Below, one piece after another: positions 17,346-25,138 of a DNA stretch of 64,000 nt; positions within the stretch are counted from its first letter, which is position 1, and each line of letters begins with the position of its first letter. Location: contig NZ_CP136624.1 of the NCBI RefSeq assembly GCF_032917945.1, positions 6,820,001 to 6,884,000 on the forward strand, given 5' to 3'. The DNA is from Bradyrhizobium sp. sBnM-33 (GTDB lineage: Bacteria; Pseudomonadota; Alphaproteobacteria; Rhizobiales; Xanthobacteraceae). The notes under the pieces were generated by a model that searched no databases, was not told where the DNA came from, and worked only from the letters and a program-made list of their open reading frames with translations. The position numbers and the translations under genes were made by a program.

Positions 17346-17347
17346 GC

Positions 17348-17893
17348 TCAGTTTTCCCGCAACTTCGCCGTCAAGCTGGTCAGCCCCCGGTGCAGCGCCA
17401 CCCGCACCGCGCCCTCGCTCATCGAAAATTTCGCCGCCGTATCCTTGATCGAGGCGCTGTCGACGGCGATCGACTGCAGCACCTCGCGCTGCCGCGCCGG
17501 CAGCGCCTGGAGTTGGGCGGCTACCTCGCTTGGCGAAGCCGTTTCGGCCGGCGTTTCGCCCGGCAGCGTCTCGGCGAAATCGTCAATATCGACGAAAATG
17601 CGCCGGCCGCGGCGGCGGAGCGCATCGATCAACTTGTTGCGGGCGATCGCGAACAGCCATGGGGCAAATGGGGCGGTGATATCCCAGGTGTGCCGTTTCA
17701 GATGGACCGCCAGCAAAATGTCCTGCACGATGTCCTCGGATTGATCGACCGGTTGCCCTGCGCGCGCCAGACCGCGGCGCGCCGCAGCCCGGAGCACCGG
17801 CGTGACGGCCTTGAGCAGGCGATGATACGCCGCGCTGTCACCTGCAATGGCCGACCGCATCAGGCCGGTCCATTCGTCATCCCGTTCGCGCAA
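17348..17893 (-). CDS. ecfF: ECF sigma factor, EcfF/SigF-like
   Basis: A sigma factor of 181 residues with region 2 (QSEDIVQDILLAVHLKRHTW, PWLFAIARNKLIDALRRRGR) and region 4 (LPARQREVLQSIAVDSASIK, MSEGAVRVALHRGLTSL). The open frame extends to a TTG at 17929, but that codon lies inside the candidate promoter; I prefer the TTG at 17893, preceded by AGGAG at good spacing. The DUF1109 partner with Cys129/Cys179 points to the reactive-oxygen-responsive EcfF of Bradyrhizobium, which as I recall activates methionine sulfoxide reductase genes; none are in this window. Confidence 0.88.
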   Translation of the reverse strand: MRERDDEWTGLMRSAIAGDSAAYHRLLKAVTPVLRAAARRGLARAGQPVDQSEDIVQDILLAVHLKRHTWDITAPFAPWLFAIARNKLIDALRRRGRRIFVDIDDFAETLPGETPAETASPSEVAAQLQALPARQREVLQSIAVDSASIKDTAAKFSMSEGAVRVALHRGLTSLTAKLREN

Positions 17894-17912
17894 GAGCGCT
17901 CCTACCCTGCAA

Positions 17913-17937
17913 TTCGGTCGATCTTTCAATTTGTTAC
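17913..17937 (-). promoter_or_regulatory. Candidate ECF-type promoter of ecfF-osrA
   Basis: On the minus strand GTAAC is followed after 16 bases by CGAA, close to the -35/-10 pattern of SigF/EcfF-type promoters (GTAACC, 16 bases, CGAA in Caulobacter). It lies about 20 bp upstream of the preferred ecfF start, consistent with autoregulation. The match is by eye. Confidence 0.5.
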
Positions 17938-17950
17938 ATCAGGACAATCC

Positions 17951-17968
17951 GATCACGAACTCGTGATC
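17951..17968. promoter_or_regulatory. Palindrome next to the ecfF promoter
   Basis: Perfect 8-bp arms GATCACGA and TCGTGATC around a two-base centre, just upstream of the candidate -35 element. It could be an operator for an additional regulator of ecfF or of the divergent gene at 18248. Confidence 0.4.
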
Positions 17969-18247
17969 GAGGGTCCCGTCGGCAGCTTGGGCTGGCTCCC
18001 TATCCTGGAATCGGGGCCGGCCGGCTGCGCGATGGCAGGCTCATAACATCGATTGCGCAGGCCCGCATCCGCGTGCCCGCTCTCTCTGGAGCAGCCGCGC
18101 CGGCAAAAATTCATGCCAGCTCGTCGATGTAACGCCATTGCCCAGCTTTTGCCCGGTCTTGCCCGAAGATTCCCATTTTCCGCCGTGCTGTGGACACCTG
18201 CGGGGTCTCATTTCGCCGCTGGGCGGCGGCCAATGGGGAGATTCCAT

Positions 18248-18925
18248 ATGACGATCCGAGCCAGCGCGGGGTCGGCCTTTGTTCTTGCAGCAGGGCTTCT
18301 GTTGAGTTTCGCAGGACCATCGCCGGCGACGGCTGCCGGCGACGATGGCGCCGCGGTATCGAAACCAGAGAACGCGACGCCCGAAAAGTCCGTCAAGCAG
18401 GGTTCTCGTCACCTGAAGAAACGCTCCGCCCACCGCAAATCCGCGCGTGCGGCATCGAAACCCGCCGAGGACAAAAACCCTGAGGAAAAGCAGGTCGCGG
18501 ATGCGAGCGGCGGCACTCCGTCCGCGATGCCCGAATGGCTCGCCAACGCCAACGCGCAAATGACCGCAGCCGATGCGCCGCCCGACAGCGCCAAGGGGAT
18601 GTCGGCCGCGATGTCTGAGAAGGCCAACACCGTCCTGCAAGCGGCGGGGGACAAGCCGGCTGACGCCGAGACGCCGGCCGATGCCACCGTAGTTGCGTCA
18701 GACCAGCTCAACGATGTCGATCGGGCGCTGCAGGCGACCGCGCCCGAGGACTCCGCCACGCAGACGGTCGCGATGGCTTCGACCAAACCTGCATCGGAAG
18801 CCTCTGATCAAGCCGCCAACAACGAGAGTTCCACCCTGGACAAGACCTCGCTGATCGGAAAGATCTTCATCGCCTTCGGCGCCCTGCTGACGATGGCCTC
18901 GGCCGCGCGCATGTTTATGGCGTAG
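18248..18925 (+). CDS. Hypothetical exported, C-terminally anchored protein
   Basis: A 225-residue protein of unknown function. It has a signal peptide ([19 protein letters not shown], cleavage near ATAAG), a Lys/Arg/His-rich stretch (about 45-75), a long Ala/Asp/Thr-rich, probably disordered middle, and one hydrophobic helix at the very C-terminus ([20 protein letters not shown]). The ATG with GGGGAG upstream was chosen over longer in-frame extensions. It is divergent from ecfF, sharing the 350-bp intergenic region. Confidence 0.7.
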   Translation: MTIRASAGSAFVLAAGLLLSFAGPSPATAAGDDGAAVSKPENATPEKSVKQGSRHLKKRSAHRKSARAASKPAEDKNPEEKQVADASGGTPSAMPEWLANANAQMTAADAPPDSAKGMSAAMSEKANTVLQAAGDKPADAETPADATVVASDQLNDVDRALQATAPEDSATQTVAMASTKPASEASDQAANNESSTLDKTSLIGKIFIAFGALLTMASAARMFMA

Positions 18926-19035
18926 CTATCGGGCTACCGGACGCGGCATCCCCGCATCCGGGATCCGTTCCAGCCCACTTGAAGCCCACCCCGGCAGCGG
19001 GCACATTGCCCGCGCAAGAACTACCGGGGTGGATC

Positions 19036-19815
19036 ATGGCAACGTTCGAAAACATCATTGTCGAGAGCAAGGGCGCGGTCGGCATCATTACGCTGAACCG
19101 GCCGAAAACGCTCAACGCGCTGTCCTTCGGCGTGTTTCGTGAAATCGCTGCCGCGGTCGATGACCTCGAGGCCGACGACAAAATCGGCTGCATCCTGCTC
19201 ACCGGCAGCGAAAAGGCGTTCGCCGCCGGCGCCGACATCAAGGAGATGCAGCCGAAAAGCTTCATCGACATGTTCTCCAGCGATTTCACCGCCATCGGTG
19301 GCGACCGCGTTGCCACCTGCCGGAAACCGACAATCGCGGCCGTCAGCGGCTATGCGCTCGGCGGCGGCTGCGAGCTTGCCATGATGTGCGACATCATCAT
19401 CGCCTCCGATACCGCCAAATTCGGCCAGCCCGAAATCACGCTCGGCACCATCCCGGGCATCGGCGGGACGCAGCGGCTGACGCGCGCGATCGGCAAGTCG
19501 AAGGCGATGGATCTCTGCCTCACCGGACGCATGATGGATGCGGCCGAAGCGGAGCGTTCCGGCCTCGTCAGCCGCGTCGTGCCGGCCGACAAATTGATGG
19601 AAGAAGCGCTGTCGGCGGCAGAAAAAATTGCCTCGATGTCGTGGCCTGCGGCCGCCATGGCCAAGGAAGCCATCAACCGCGCCTTCGAGACTCCGCTGTC
19701 GGAGGGGATGAATGTCGAGCGCAACCTGTTCCACTCGACCTTCGCGCTGGAAGACCGCGCCGAAGGGATGGCGGCGTTCATCGAGAAGCGCAAGCCGGTG
19801 AACAAGAACAGATAA
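19036..19815 (+). CDS. Enoyl-CoA hydratase
   Basis: A 259-residue crotonase-family enzyme adding water across the double bond of 2-enoyl-CoA in fatty-acid and short-chain acyl-CoA oxidation. Visible features: [19 protein letters not shown] opening, CoA and oxyanion motifs ([26 protein letters not shown]) and the catalytic Glu pair in [19 protein letters not shown]. The start at ATG 19036 leaves out a 19-codon in-frame extension with no homology. It is followed 16 bp later by the left arm of a palindromic repeat carrying an IS. Confidence 0.93.
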   Translation: MATFENIIVESKGAVGIITLNRPKTLNALSFGVFREIAAAVDDLEADDKIGCILLTGSEKAFAAGADIKEMQPKSFIDMFSSDFTAIGGDRVATCRKPTIAAVSGYALGGGCELAMMCDIIIASDTAKFGQPEITLGTIPGIGGTQRLTRAIGKSKAMDLCLTGRMMDAAEAERSGLVSRVVPADKLMEEALSAAEKIASMSWPAAAMAKEAINRAFETPLSEGMNVERNLFHSTFALEDRAEGMAAFIEKRKPVNKNR

Positions 19816-19830
19816 GGCCGCAGCCTCGCT

Positions 19831-19848
19831 GTCGTCCCTGCGAACGCA
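19831..19848. repeat. Left arm of a Bradyrhizobium-type palindromic repeat, split by IS copy 1
   Basis: GTCGTCCCTGCGAACGCA is the first part of a long inverted repeat whose remaining parts lie at 21335-21440 and 22927-22944. Bases 19839-19848 (TGCGAACGCA) are also the left target-site duplication of the first IS. Removing both IS copies and one duplication each rebuilds one element of about 120 bp. Confidence 0.8.
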
Positions 19849-21334
19849 CTAGCTGATTCACACATCTTTGAGGGTCTCCCAGGCGGAAGCCACGCCCAAG
19901 AAGTATTGGAGGCCATGCCTCATGGTGATGGGGCCGGGTTTGGTGCGAGGGTATCCATCCCATCCGCCGAGGCGAGCAATGATCCATGAGGCCCAAGCCA
20001 AGGTTTGCGGGCGATGTGGATTGCTTTGGAGTTTGGTTCTGCCTTCGTACTTGGTGGCCAGTGCGGCGAGCAGCTTGATCTGCTCTTTGTTGAACGCGTT
20101 GCTGGCAGGTTCGGCGCTGCGTCCGTCGCGAGCCTGAACCAGTTGCAGGATCACGACGGCAGCCTTGGCGGCGATCGCGGTGAGCTTGAGCAGCCGATCG
20201 GCGGTTTCGATCCGGCTGTCTTCGAGTTGCAGCCCCTGCGTTTTGATCAGGCGGAACAGCTGCTCGATAATCCAACGCTTTTTGTACCAGTTGACGATCT
20301 GCCAGGCAGACGCGACATCGTTCACGTCATGGGTCGTCAGCAGGTACCAGTGCAGCGGCTCGACGCCCGCTGGCGGATCGACTTCAACGACCTCGACCAA
20401 AGCGAGTTCGACTGTCCGCGGTAAGTCGGCAGACGCGTTCTGCGGCCTTCTGAGGGTGACCCGACCGAACCGCAGCACCAGCTTGGCCTGTCGGGCGGGC
20501 CGATCGGCACGCGCCACAACGTCGATGGTGGCAGTGTCGACGACGGGCCAACTGCTGGCGGTGGCATACATGCTTGCACCGTCGGCCAGCACGCGATCAT
20601 GCATGCTCCGCGTCAACAGATGGAAGTTTGAGGCCGATACGCTCGCCCATTTGGCATAGATGTCGCCCTCGCGATCGTCGATCACCGTGACCATCGTGGC
20701 CGCAGAGAGCACCTGCTTGGCTCGATGGGCCGTGCTGATCCAACGTTCCGACTCCTTCTGCTCCAGTGGCCGCTGATCGTGCGGCACCGTAACCCGGCCC
20801 TGGCGCGTCCAAATCTTCCCGCCTACCAGCCCCAGACAGGCGTCACTGGCGGCATCCACGGCGGCCATCGCATGCAACAGCAAGCCGTGGCTGTTCCCTT
20901 TGCCGATCTCACCCAGCCCGCGCCGACGCTCGGGTTGGGTCCTAAAGTTGATCTCGCTTGTATCCTGGATCGCCAGCACGTGCCGGCCGGCCGCCGCAAC
21001 CGCCGTCTGTTCGCCCCAGCCTGCGAGCAGTGCTTCCAAGCTCACGTTCTCATTGGCGAGAAATCGGCCGTATCGGACTATCTTGGCCCGATCACCATCC
21101 GCCGCTCGACGCAAGCACGAGCTGGCGCGCGTGACCATCCCTTCGAGCAGAGCCGCCCCCCTTTATCGAGACGGCCATCCCCGAACCGACCAAGCCTGAA
21201 TTGTTCGTTCAACATCTTGGCACCTCAATGGAATCGAAGTGCCAGATACAGAATCACAGCAGACCGTCGCTGCGGAAGGCCAAATCAAGACATCGAGTCA
21301 TTCCGTCGCAGCCGGCAATGTGTGCATCTGCTAG
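19849..21334 (-). mobile_element. IS4-family insertion sequence, copy 1
   Basis: A 1,486-bp element bounded by imperfect terminal inverted repeats that begin CTAGC (left CTAGCTGATTCACACAT; right, read inward, CTAGCAGATGCACACAT). A 10-bp direct duplication TGCGAACGCA sits immediately outside both ends (19839-19848 and 21335-21344), as expected for IS4-family elements. One transposase gene on the minus strand fills most of it. The internal sequence appears identical to copy 2. Confidence 0.93.
19858..21138 (-). CDS. IS4-family transposase, copy 1
   Basis: The continuous frame encodes 426 residues. The DDE-type signature Y-(2)-R-(3)-E-(6)-K is visible as YKKRWIIEQLFRLIK near residue 290; an Asp-bearing segment VIDDREGDIY precedes it. 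The N-terminus looks truncated: an ATG at 21215 opens a different frame (MLNEQFRLGRFGDGRLDKG) that would join the main frame (ALLEGMVTRASS) by a -1 shift at the A3G6 run near 21158. Either a programmed shift or transcript slippage makes the full transposase of about 450 residues, or the gene is damaged in both copies. Confidence 0.9.
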   Translation of the reverse strand: MVTRASSCLRRAADGDRAKIVRYGRFLANENVSLEALLAGWGEQTAVAAAGRHVLAIQDTSEINFRTQPERRRGLGEIGKGNSHGLLLHAMAAVDAASDACLGLVGGKIWTRQGRVTVPHDQRPLEQKESERWISTAHRAKQVLSAATMVTVIDDREGDIYAKWASVSASNFHLLTRSMHDRVLADGASMYATASSWPVVDTATIDVVARADRPARQAKLVLRFGRVTLRRPQNASADLPRTVELALVEVVEVDPPAGVEPLHWYLLTTHDVNDVASAWQIVNWYKKRWIIEQLFRLIKTQGLQLEDSRIETADRLLKLTAIAAKAAVVILQLVQARDGRSAEPASNAFNKEQIKLLAALATKYEGRTKLQSNPHRPQTLAWASWIIARLGGWDGYPRTKPGPITMRHGLQYFLGVASAWETLKDV

Positions 21335-21440
21335 TGCGAACGCAGGGACCCATACGCCGCGGCCGTCGTGTTGATGCGAGGACGGGCAGACATCTTCTCA
21401 AAACAACTACGCCCTGTGGTTATGGGTCCCTGCGTTCGCA
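21335..21440. repeat. Central part of the split palindromic repeat between the two IS copies
   Basis: This starts with the right target duplication of IS copy 1 (TGCGAACGCA), then GGGACCCATA and about 70 bases of interior, then TATGGGTCCC and the left duplication of IS copy 2 (TGCGTTCGCA). The outer segments are reverse complements of each other, showing that the original element was one large hairpin-forming repeat. Confidence 0.8.
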
Positions 21441-22926
21441 CTAGCTGATTCACACATCTTTGAGGGTCTCCCAGGCGGAAGCCACGCCCAAGAAGTATTG
21501 GAGGCCATGCCTCATGGTGATGGGGCCGGGTTTGGTGCGAGGGTATCCATCCCATCCGCCGAGGCGAGCAATGATCCATGAGGCCCAAGCCAAGGTTTGC
21601 GGGCGATGTGGATTGCTTTGGAGTTTGGTTCTGCCTTCGTACTTGGTGGCCAGTGCGGCGAGCAGCTTGATCTGCTCTTTGTTGAACGCGTTGCTGGCAG
21701 GTTCGGCGCTGCGTCCGTCGCGAGCCTGAACCAGTTGCAGGATCACGACGGCAGCCTTGGCGGCGATCGCGGTGAGCTTGAGCAGCCGATCGGCGGTTTC
21801 GATCCGGCTGTCTTCGAGTTGCAGCCCCTGCGTTTTGATCAGGCGGAACAGCTGCTCGATAATCCAACGCTTTTTGTACCAGTTGACGATCTGCCAGGCA
21901 GACGCGACATCGTTCACGTCATGGGTCGTCAGCAGGTACCAGTGCAGCGGCTCGACGCCCGCTGGCGGATCGACTTCAACGACCTCGACCAAAGCGAGTT
22001 CGACTGTCCGCGGTAAGTCGGCAGACGCGTTCTGCGGCCTTCTGAGGGTGACCCGACCGAACCGCAGCACCAGCTTGGCCTGTCGGGCGGGCCGATCGGC
22101 ACGCGCCACAACGTCGATGGTGGCAGTGTCGACGACGGGCCAACTGCTGGCGGTGGCATACATGCTTGCACCGTCGGCCAGCACGCGATCATGCATGCTC
22201 CGCGTCAACAGATGGAAGTTTGAGGCCGATACGCTCGCCCATTTGGCATAGATGTCGCCCTCGCGATCGTCGATCACCGTGACCATCGTGGCCGCAGAGA
22301 GCACCTGCTTGGCTCGATGGGCCGTGCTGATCCAACGTTCCGACTCCTTCTGCTCCAGTGGCCGCTGATCGTGCGGCACCGTAACCCGGCCCTGGCGCGT
22401 CCAAATCTTCCCGCCTACCAGCCCCAGACAGGCGTCACTGGCGGCATCCACGGCGGCCATCGCATGCAACAGCAAGCCGTGGCTGTTCCCTTTGCCGATC
22501 TCACCCAGCCCGCGCCGACGCTCGGGTTGGGTCCTAAAGTTGATCTCGCTTGTATCCTGGATCGCCAGCACGTGCCGGCCGGCCGCCGCAACCGCCGTCT
22601 GTTCGCCCCAGCCTGCGAGCAGTGCTTCCAAGCTCACGTTCTCATTGGCGAGAAATCGGCCGTATCGGACTATCTTGGCCCGATCACCATCCGCCGCTCG
22701 ACGCAAGCACGAGCTGGCGCGCGTGACCATCCCTTCGAGCAGAGCCGCCCCCCTTTATCGAGACGGCCATCCCCGAACCGACCAAGCCTGAATTGTTCGT
22801 TCAACATCTTGGCACCTCAATGGAATCGAAGTGCCAGATACAGAATCACAGCAGACCGTCGCTGCGGAAGGCCAAATCAAGACATCGAGTCATTCCGTCG
22901 CAGCCGGCAATGTGTGCATCTGCTAG
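21441..22926 (-). mobile_element. IS4-family insertion sequence, copy 2
   Basis: A second 1,486-bp element in the same orientation, exactly 1,592 bp from copy 1, with the same CTAGC-type inverted repeats. Its 10-bp duplication is TGCGTTCGCA (21431-21440 and 22927-22936), the reverse complement of the copy 1 duplication. The insertion point is therefore the mirror position in the other arm of the same palindrome. Confidence 0.93.
21450..22730 (-). CDS. IS4-family transposase, copy 2
   Basis: The protein is identical to copy 1 over all 426 residues, including the YKKRWIIEQLFRLIK signature and the upstream frame break at the A3G6 run (near 22750; upstream ATG at 22807). Identity implies very recent duplication or gene conversion. 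The right end of this IS supplies the last codons and stop of the neighbouring acetyl-CoA hydrolase gene. Confidence 0.9.
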   Translation of the reverse strand: MVTRASSCLRRAADGDRAKIVRYGRFLANENVSLEALLAGWGEQTAVAAAGRHVLAIQDTSEINFRTQPERRRGLGEIGKGNSHGLLLHAMAAVDAASDACLGLVGGKIWTRQGRVTVPHDQRPLEQKESERWISTAHRAKQVLSAATMVTVIDDREGDIYAKWASVSASNFHLLTRSMHDRVLADGASMYATASSWPVVDTATIDVVARADRPARQAKLVLRFGRVTLRRPQNASADLPRTVELALVEVVEVDPPAGVEPLHWYLLTTHDVNDVASAWQIVNWYKKRWIIEQLFRLIKTQGLQLEDSRIETADRLLKLTAIAAKAAVVILQLVQARDGRSAEPASNAFNKEQIKLLAALATKYEGRTKLQSNPHRPQTLAWASWIIARLGGWDGYPRTKPGPITMRHGLQYFLGVASAWETLKDV

Positions 22927-24801
22927 TGCGTTCGCAGGGACGACGTTCGTTATAGTACCACTCCGCGCCAGTGCCGCATTGACCAGCGCGCGATAGCCCC
23001 GTTCAGCAAACGTCGTGGGACGATCGAGCCCTAACCGCGCCAGGCATTCGCGGCTGGAGGCATCCGGCGGCTGTCTCATCCCCTGCCACAGCAACCCGGG
23101 CAGACGCAGCAGCGTTCGCTGCGCTTCCCGCAGCAACTGCAAGGCCGGGATTAGCCGCTGCTCGACCTCGGTAAAATCGCTGCCGAACGGAAACGACGGC
23201 AACAGTCCTGCCTCGCGCGCGGGCTTCAACGCATCCGCGATCCGCTCCGGATAATTCTCGCGCTGCGCGCGCGGAATTTCGAACTCCCTCGGCAGCTTGC
23301 CGGCATCTTTGGCGATTTTCGTCAGCTCATCCTGGAAACGCGAATCCGTGACCGCCAGCATCGCCGCGATGGTCTCGGCGTCCGACTTGCCCCTGACATC
23401 GGCAACACCGTATTCGGTGACGAACACGTCGCGCAGATGCCGCGGGATGGTCTCGTGACCGTAGTTCCAGCGGATGTTGGAGTGCGTCCTCCTGCCCGCC
23501 TGCCGCGTCGCTTCCAGCGTGAGAATCGACCGCGCTCCTTGAAGCGCGAACGCCTGCGCGACGAAATTGTACTGGCCGCCGACGCCGCTGACGACCTGGC
23601 CATTGTCGAGACCATCGGAGACCGCCGCTCCCATCAGCGTCGCCATCATCGCGTTGTTGACGAAGCGGGCGCCGACGCGCGCGCGGCGCTTGGCATCCTC
23701 GTCGCCATAGAGCTCGTTGGTGAACGATACCGGCATCATCTGGATGCGCGCGAGCTGGTTAGGCGGCATCTCGCGCAACGCGCGATAGAACGATTTCGGC
23801 CCCAGGAAAAATGCACCGTGCAGCACGACGCCGTCGACCTCGCGCTTGAGAATATCGGCCTCGATCAGGCTAAGAAACGCCTCGATCAGCATTTCGCTGA
23901 CCCCATACAGCCCCTTCGCGAACGGCGCGCTCTCCATCGGCTCCACGCCCGGCGCGAGCCGCTTCATGATGGCGCGGAACTGCGCATTGTCGCGATGACG
24001 GACGATCAGCCCCTGCGCCAGCGCATCGCCAACTTGCCCGATGCCGATCTGCAGCGTGCCGCCATCAGGTACGAGACTCGCAGCGTGAAGCCCGATCGCG
24101 TATTTGGTGTCGCTGACCGGCTCGGCCGGCGGGGCGAACAGCGGAAAATCCGTCGCGGGGCTGTCGAGCACGGCGGAAAATTGGTCCGCCGGCAGATCGC
24201 CCACACCCGGCATGAACGGCAGTTCTGAATTGACTTGCGCGAACACCTTGAACGAAGCGCGCCCCTCGGCGCGGGCGTGCAGCAGATCAAGCGCTGTGTC
24301 GGTGTTGCAGCTCAGACTGTAACGGGTCACGCCATCGACTACGCGCTTGGCCACTAGTGGCGTGACAACATTGAGCCCACGCGCCAGCAAATACGATGCA
24401 GCATGGGTATAATTTGCGGAGATGTAATGCTGCTGCGCGAACGGCACCTGCAGCCATTTGCCGGCGAGGAAGAAAAACTCGATCACCTTGATGTTGGGCG
24501 GCAGTTCTCCGGCATGCAGTGCATTCGCATAGGTCAGGTCGGGATAGTCACCAAACAGGCGATCGATCACGGGGCTGATGAAACGTTGTTCGAGCAGGCT
24601 CGAAGGCCGTAGCTTTTCCAGCGTCAGTGCCGAAAATAACGTCAGCTTGATCGAACGGTCGGCAGCGGCGCGTGCATACAGCGCGTTGACGACGTGGTTG
24701 GCCTTGCCGAGCCCGAGCGGCAATCCAACCACGAGATTGGTTCCGACATCGCGGATGATATCCTCCGCAATCGCTTCGGGATCGGCAAACAGCTTTGGCA
24801 T
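22846..24801 (-). CDS. Acetyl-CoA hydrolase/transferase family protein, 3' end altered by repeat and IS
   Basis: A 651-residue protein of the acetyl-CoA hydrolase/CoA-transferase family. The GxGGQ-type CoA loop (VVSGVGGQYNFVAQAF) and the active-site region FVTEYGVADVRGKSD are present. It would move or remove CoA from acyl-CoA such as acetyl- or succinyl-CoA. The native C-terminus appears lost: codons from 22944 down read through the palindromic repeat (NVVPANA) and then the IS end (LADAHIAGCD), stopping at 22846, about 30 foreign residues. The start is the ATG at MPKLFADPEAIAED. Confidence 0.85.
   Translation of the reverse strand: MPKLFADPEAIAEDIIRDVGTNLVVGLPLGLGKANHVVNALYARAAADRSIKLTLFSALTLEKLRPSSLLEQRFISPVIDRLFGDYPDLTYANALHAGELPPNIKVIEFFFLAGKWLQVPFAQQHYISANYTHAASYLLARGLNVVTPLVAKRVVDGVTRYSLSCNTDTALDLLHARAEGRASFKVFAQVNSELPFMPGVGDLPADQFSAVLDSPATDFPLFAPPAEPVSDTKYAIGLHAASLVPDGGTLQIGIGQVGDALAQGLIVRHRDNAQFRAIMKRLAPGVEPMESAPFAKGLYGVSEMLIEAFLSLIEADILKREVDGVVLHGAFFLGPKSFYRALREMPPNQLARIQMMPVSFTNELYGDEDAKRRARVGARFVNNAMMATLMGAAVSDGLDNGQVVSGVGGQYNFVAQAFALQGARSILTLEATRQAGRRTHSNIRWNYGHETIPRHLRDVFVTEYGVADVRGKSDAETIAAMLAVTDSRFQDELTKIAKDAGKLPREFEIPRAQRENYPERIADALKPAREAGLLPSFPFGSDFTEVEQRLIPALQLLREAQRTLLRLPGLLWQGMRQPPDASSRECLARLGLDRPTTFAERGYRALVNAALARSGTITNVVPANALADAHIAGCDGMTRCLDLAFRSDGLL
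22927..22944. repeat. Right arm of the split palindromic repeat
   Basis: TGCGTTCGCAGGGACGAC, the exact reverse complement of the left arm at 19831-19848. Its first ten bases are the right target duplication of IS copy 2. The arm lies inside the reading frame of the acetyl-CoA hydrolase gene. Confidence 0.8.
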
Positions 24802-25138
24802 CGAATGCGAACCTGGGCGTAGCTAGCAGGCAGCCGCCCTGGAATCGGACGCCAGCCACGAGAGCTATAGCCTATCTTCACCCAAAGATTCGTCTGTGAC
24901 GAACCGGCAACAGCCAAGCACGGATTTCACCGAATTAATGTACTGATGTCGCGCGGCAGTTTGCCTGTGGCCATGGTGCCCCCTAAACAGGTAGACGACT
25001 GTCGGCGGGGGCGGACGGACAATGCATGATCCGGAATGACGGGTAACCGGCACTCCTGATGGTCATGTTCAAACAAGAAGATAGAGCGGGATGACTCGAA
25101 GCAGGGTTATCACGTTCTCGTGTTGACTACGGAATCAA
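24802..25138. other. Divergent promoter region between acetyl-CoA hydrolase and tolC
   Basis: About 340 non-coding bases between two divergent starts. Short ORFs occur but none has a ribosome site or protein-like composition. I see no repeat, RNA gene or recognisable operator. Confidence 0.45.

Noticed and set aside
19849..22926. Composite transposon formed by the two IS copies
   Set aside because: The segment between them is only the interior of one palindromic repeat with no cargo gene, and each copy has its own target duplication, so they are independent insertions.
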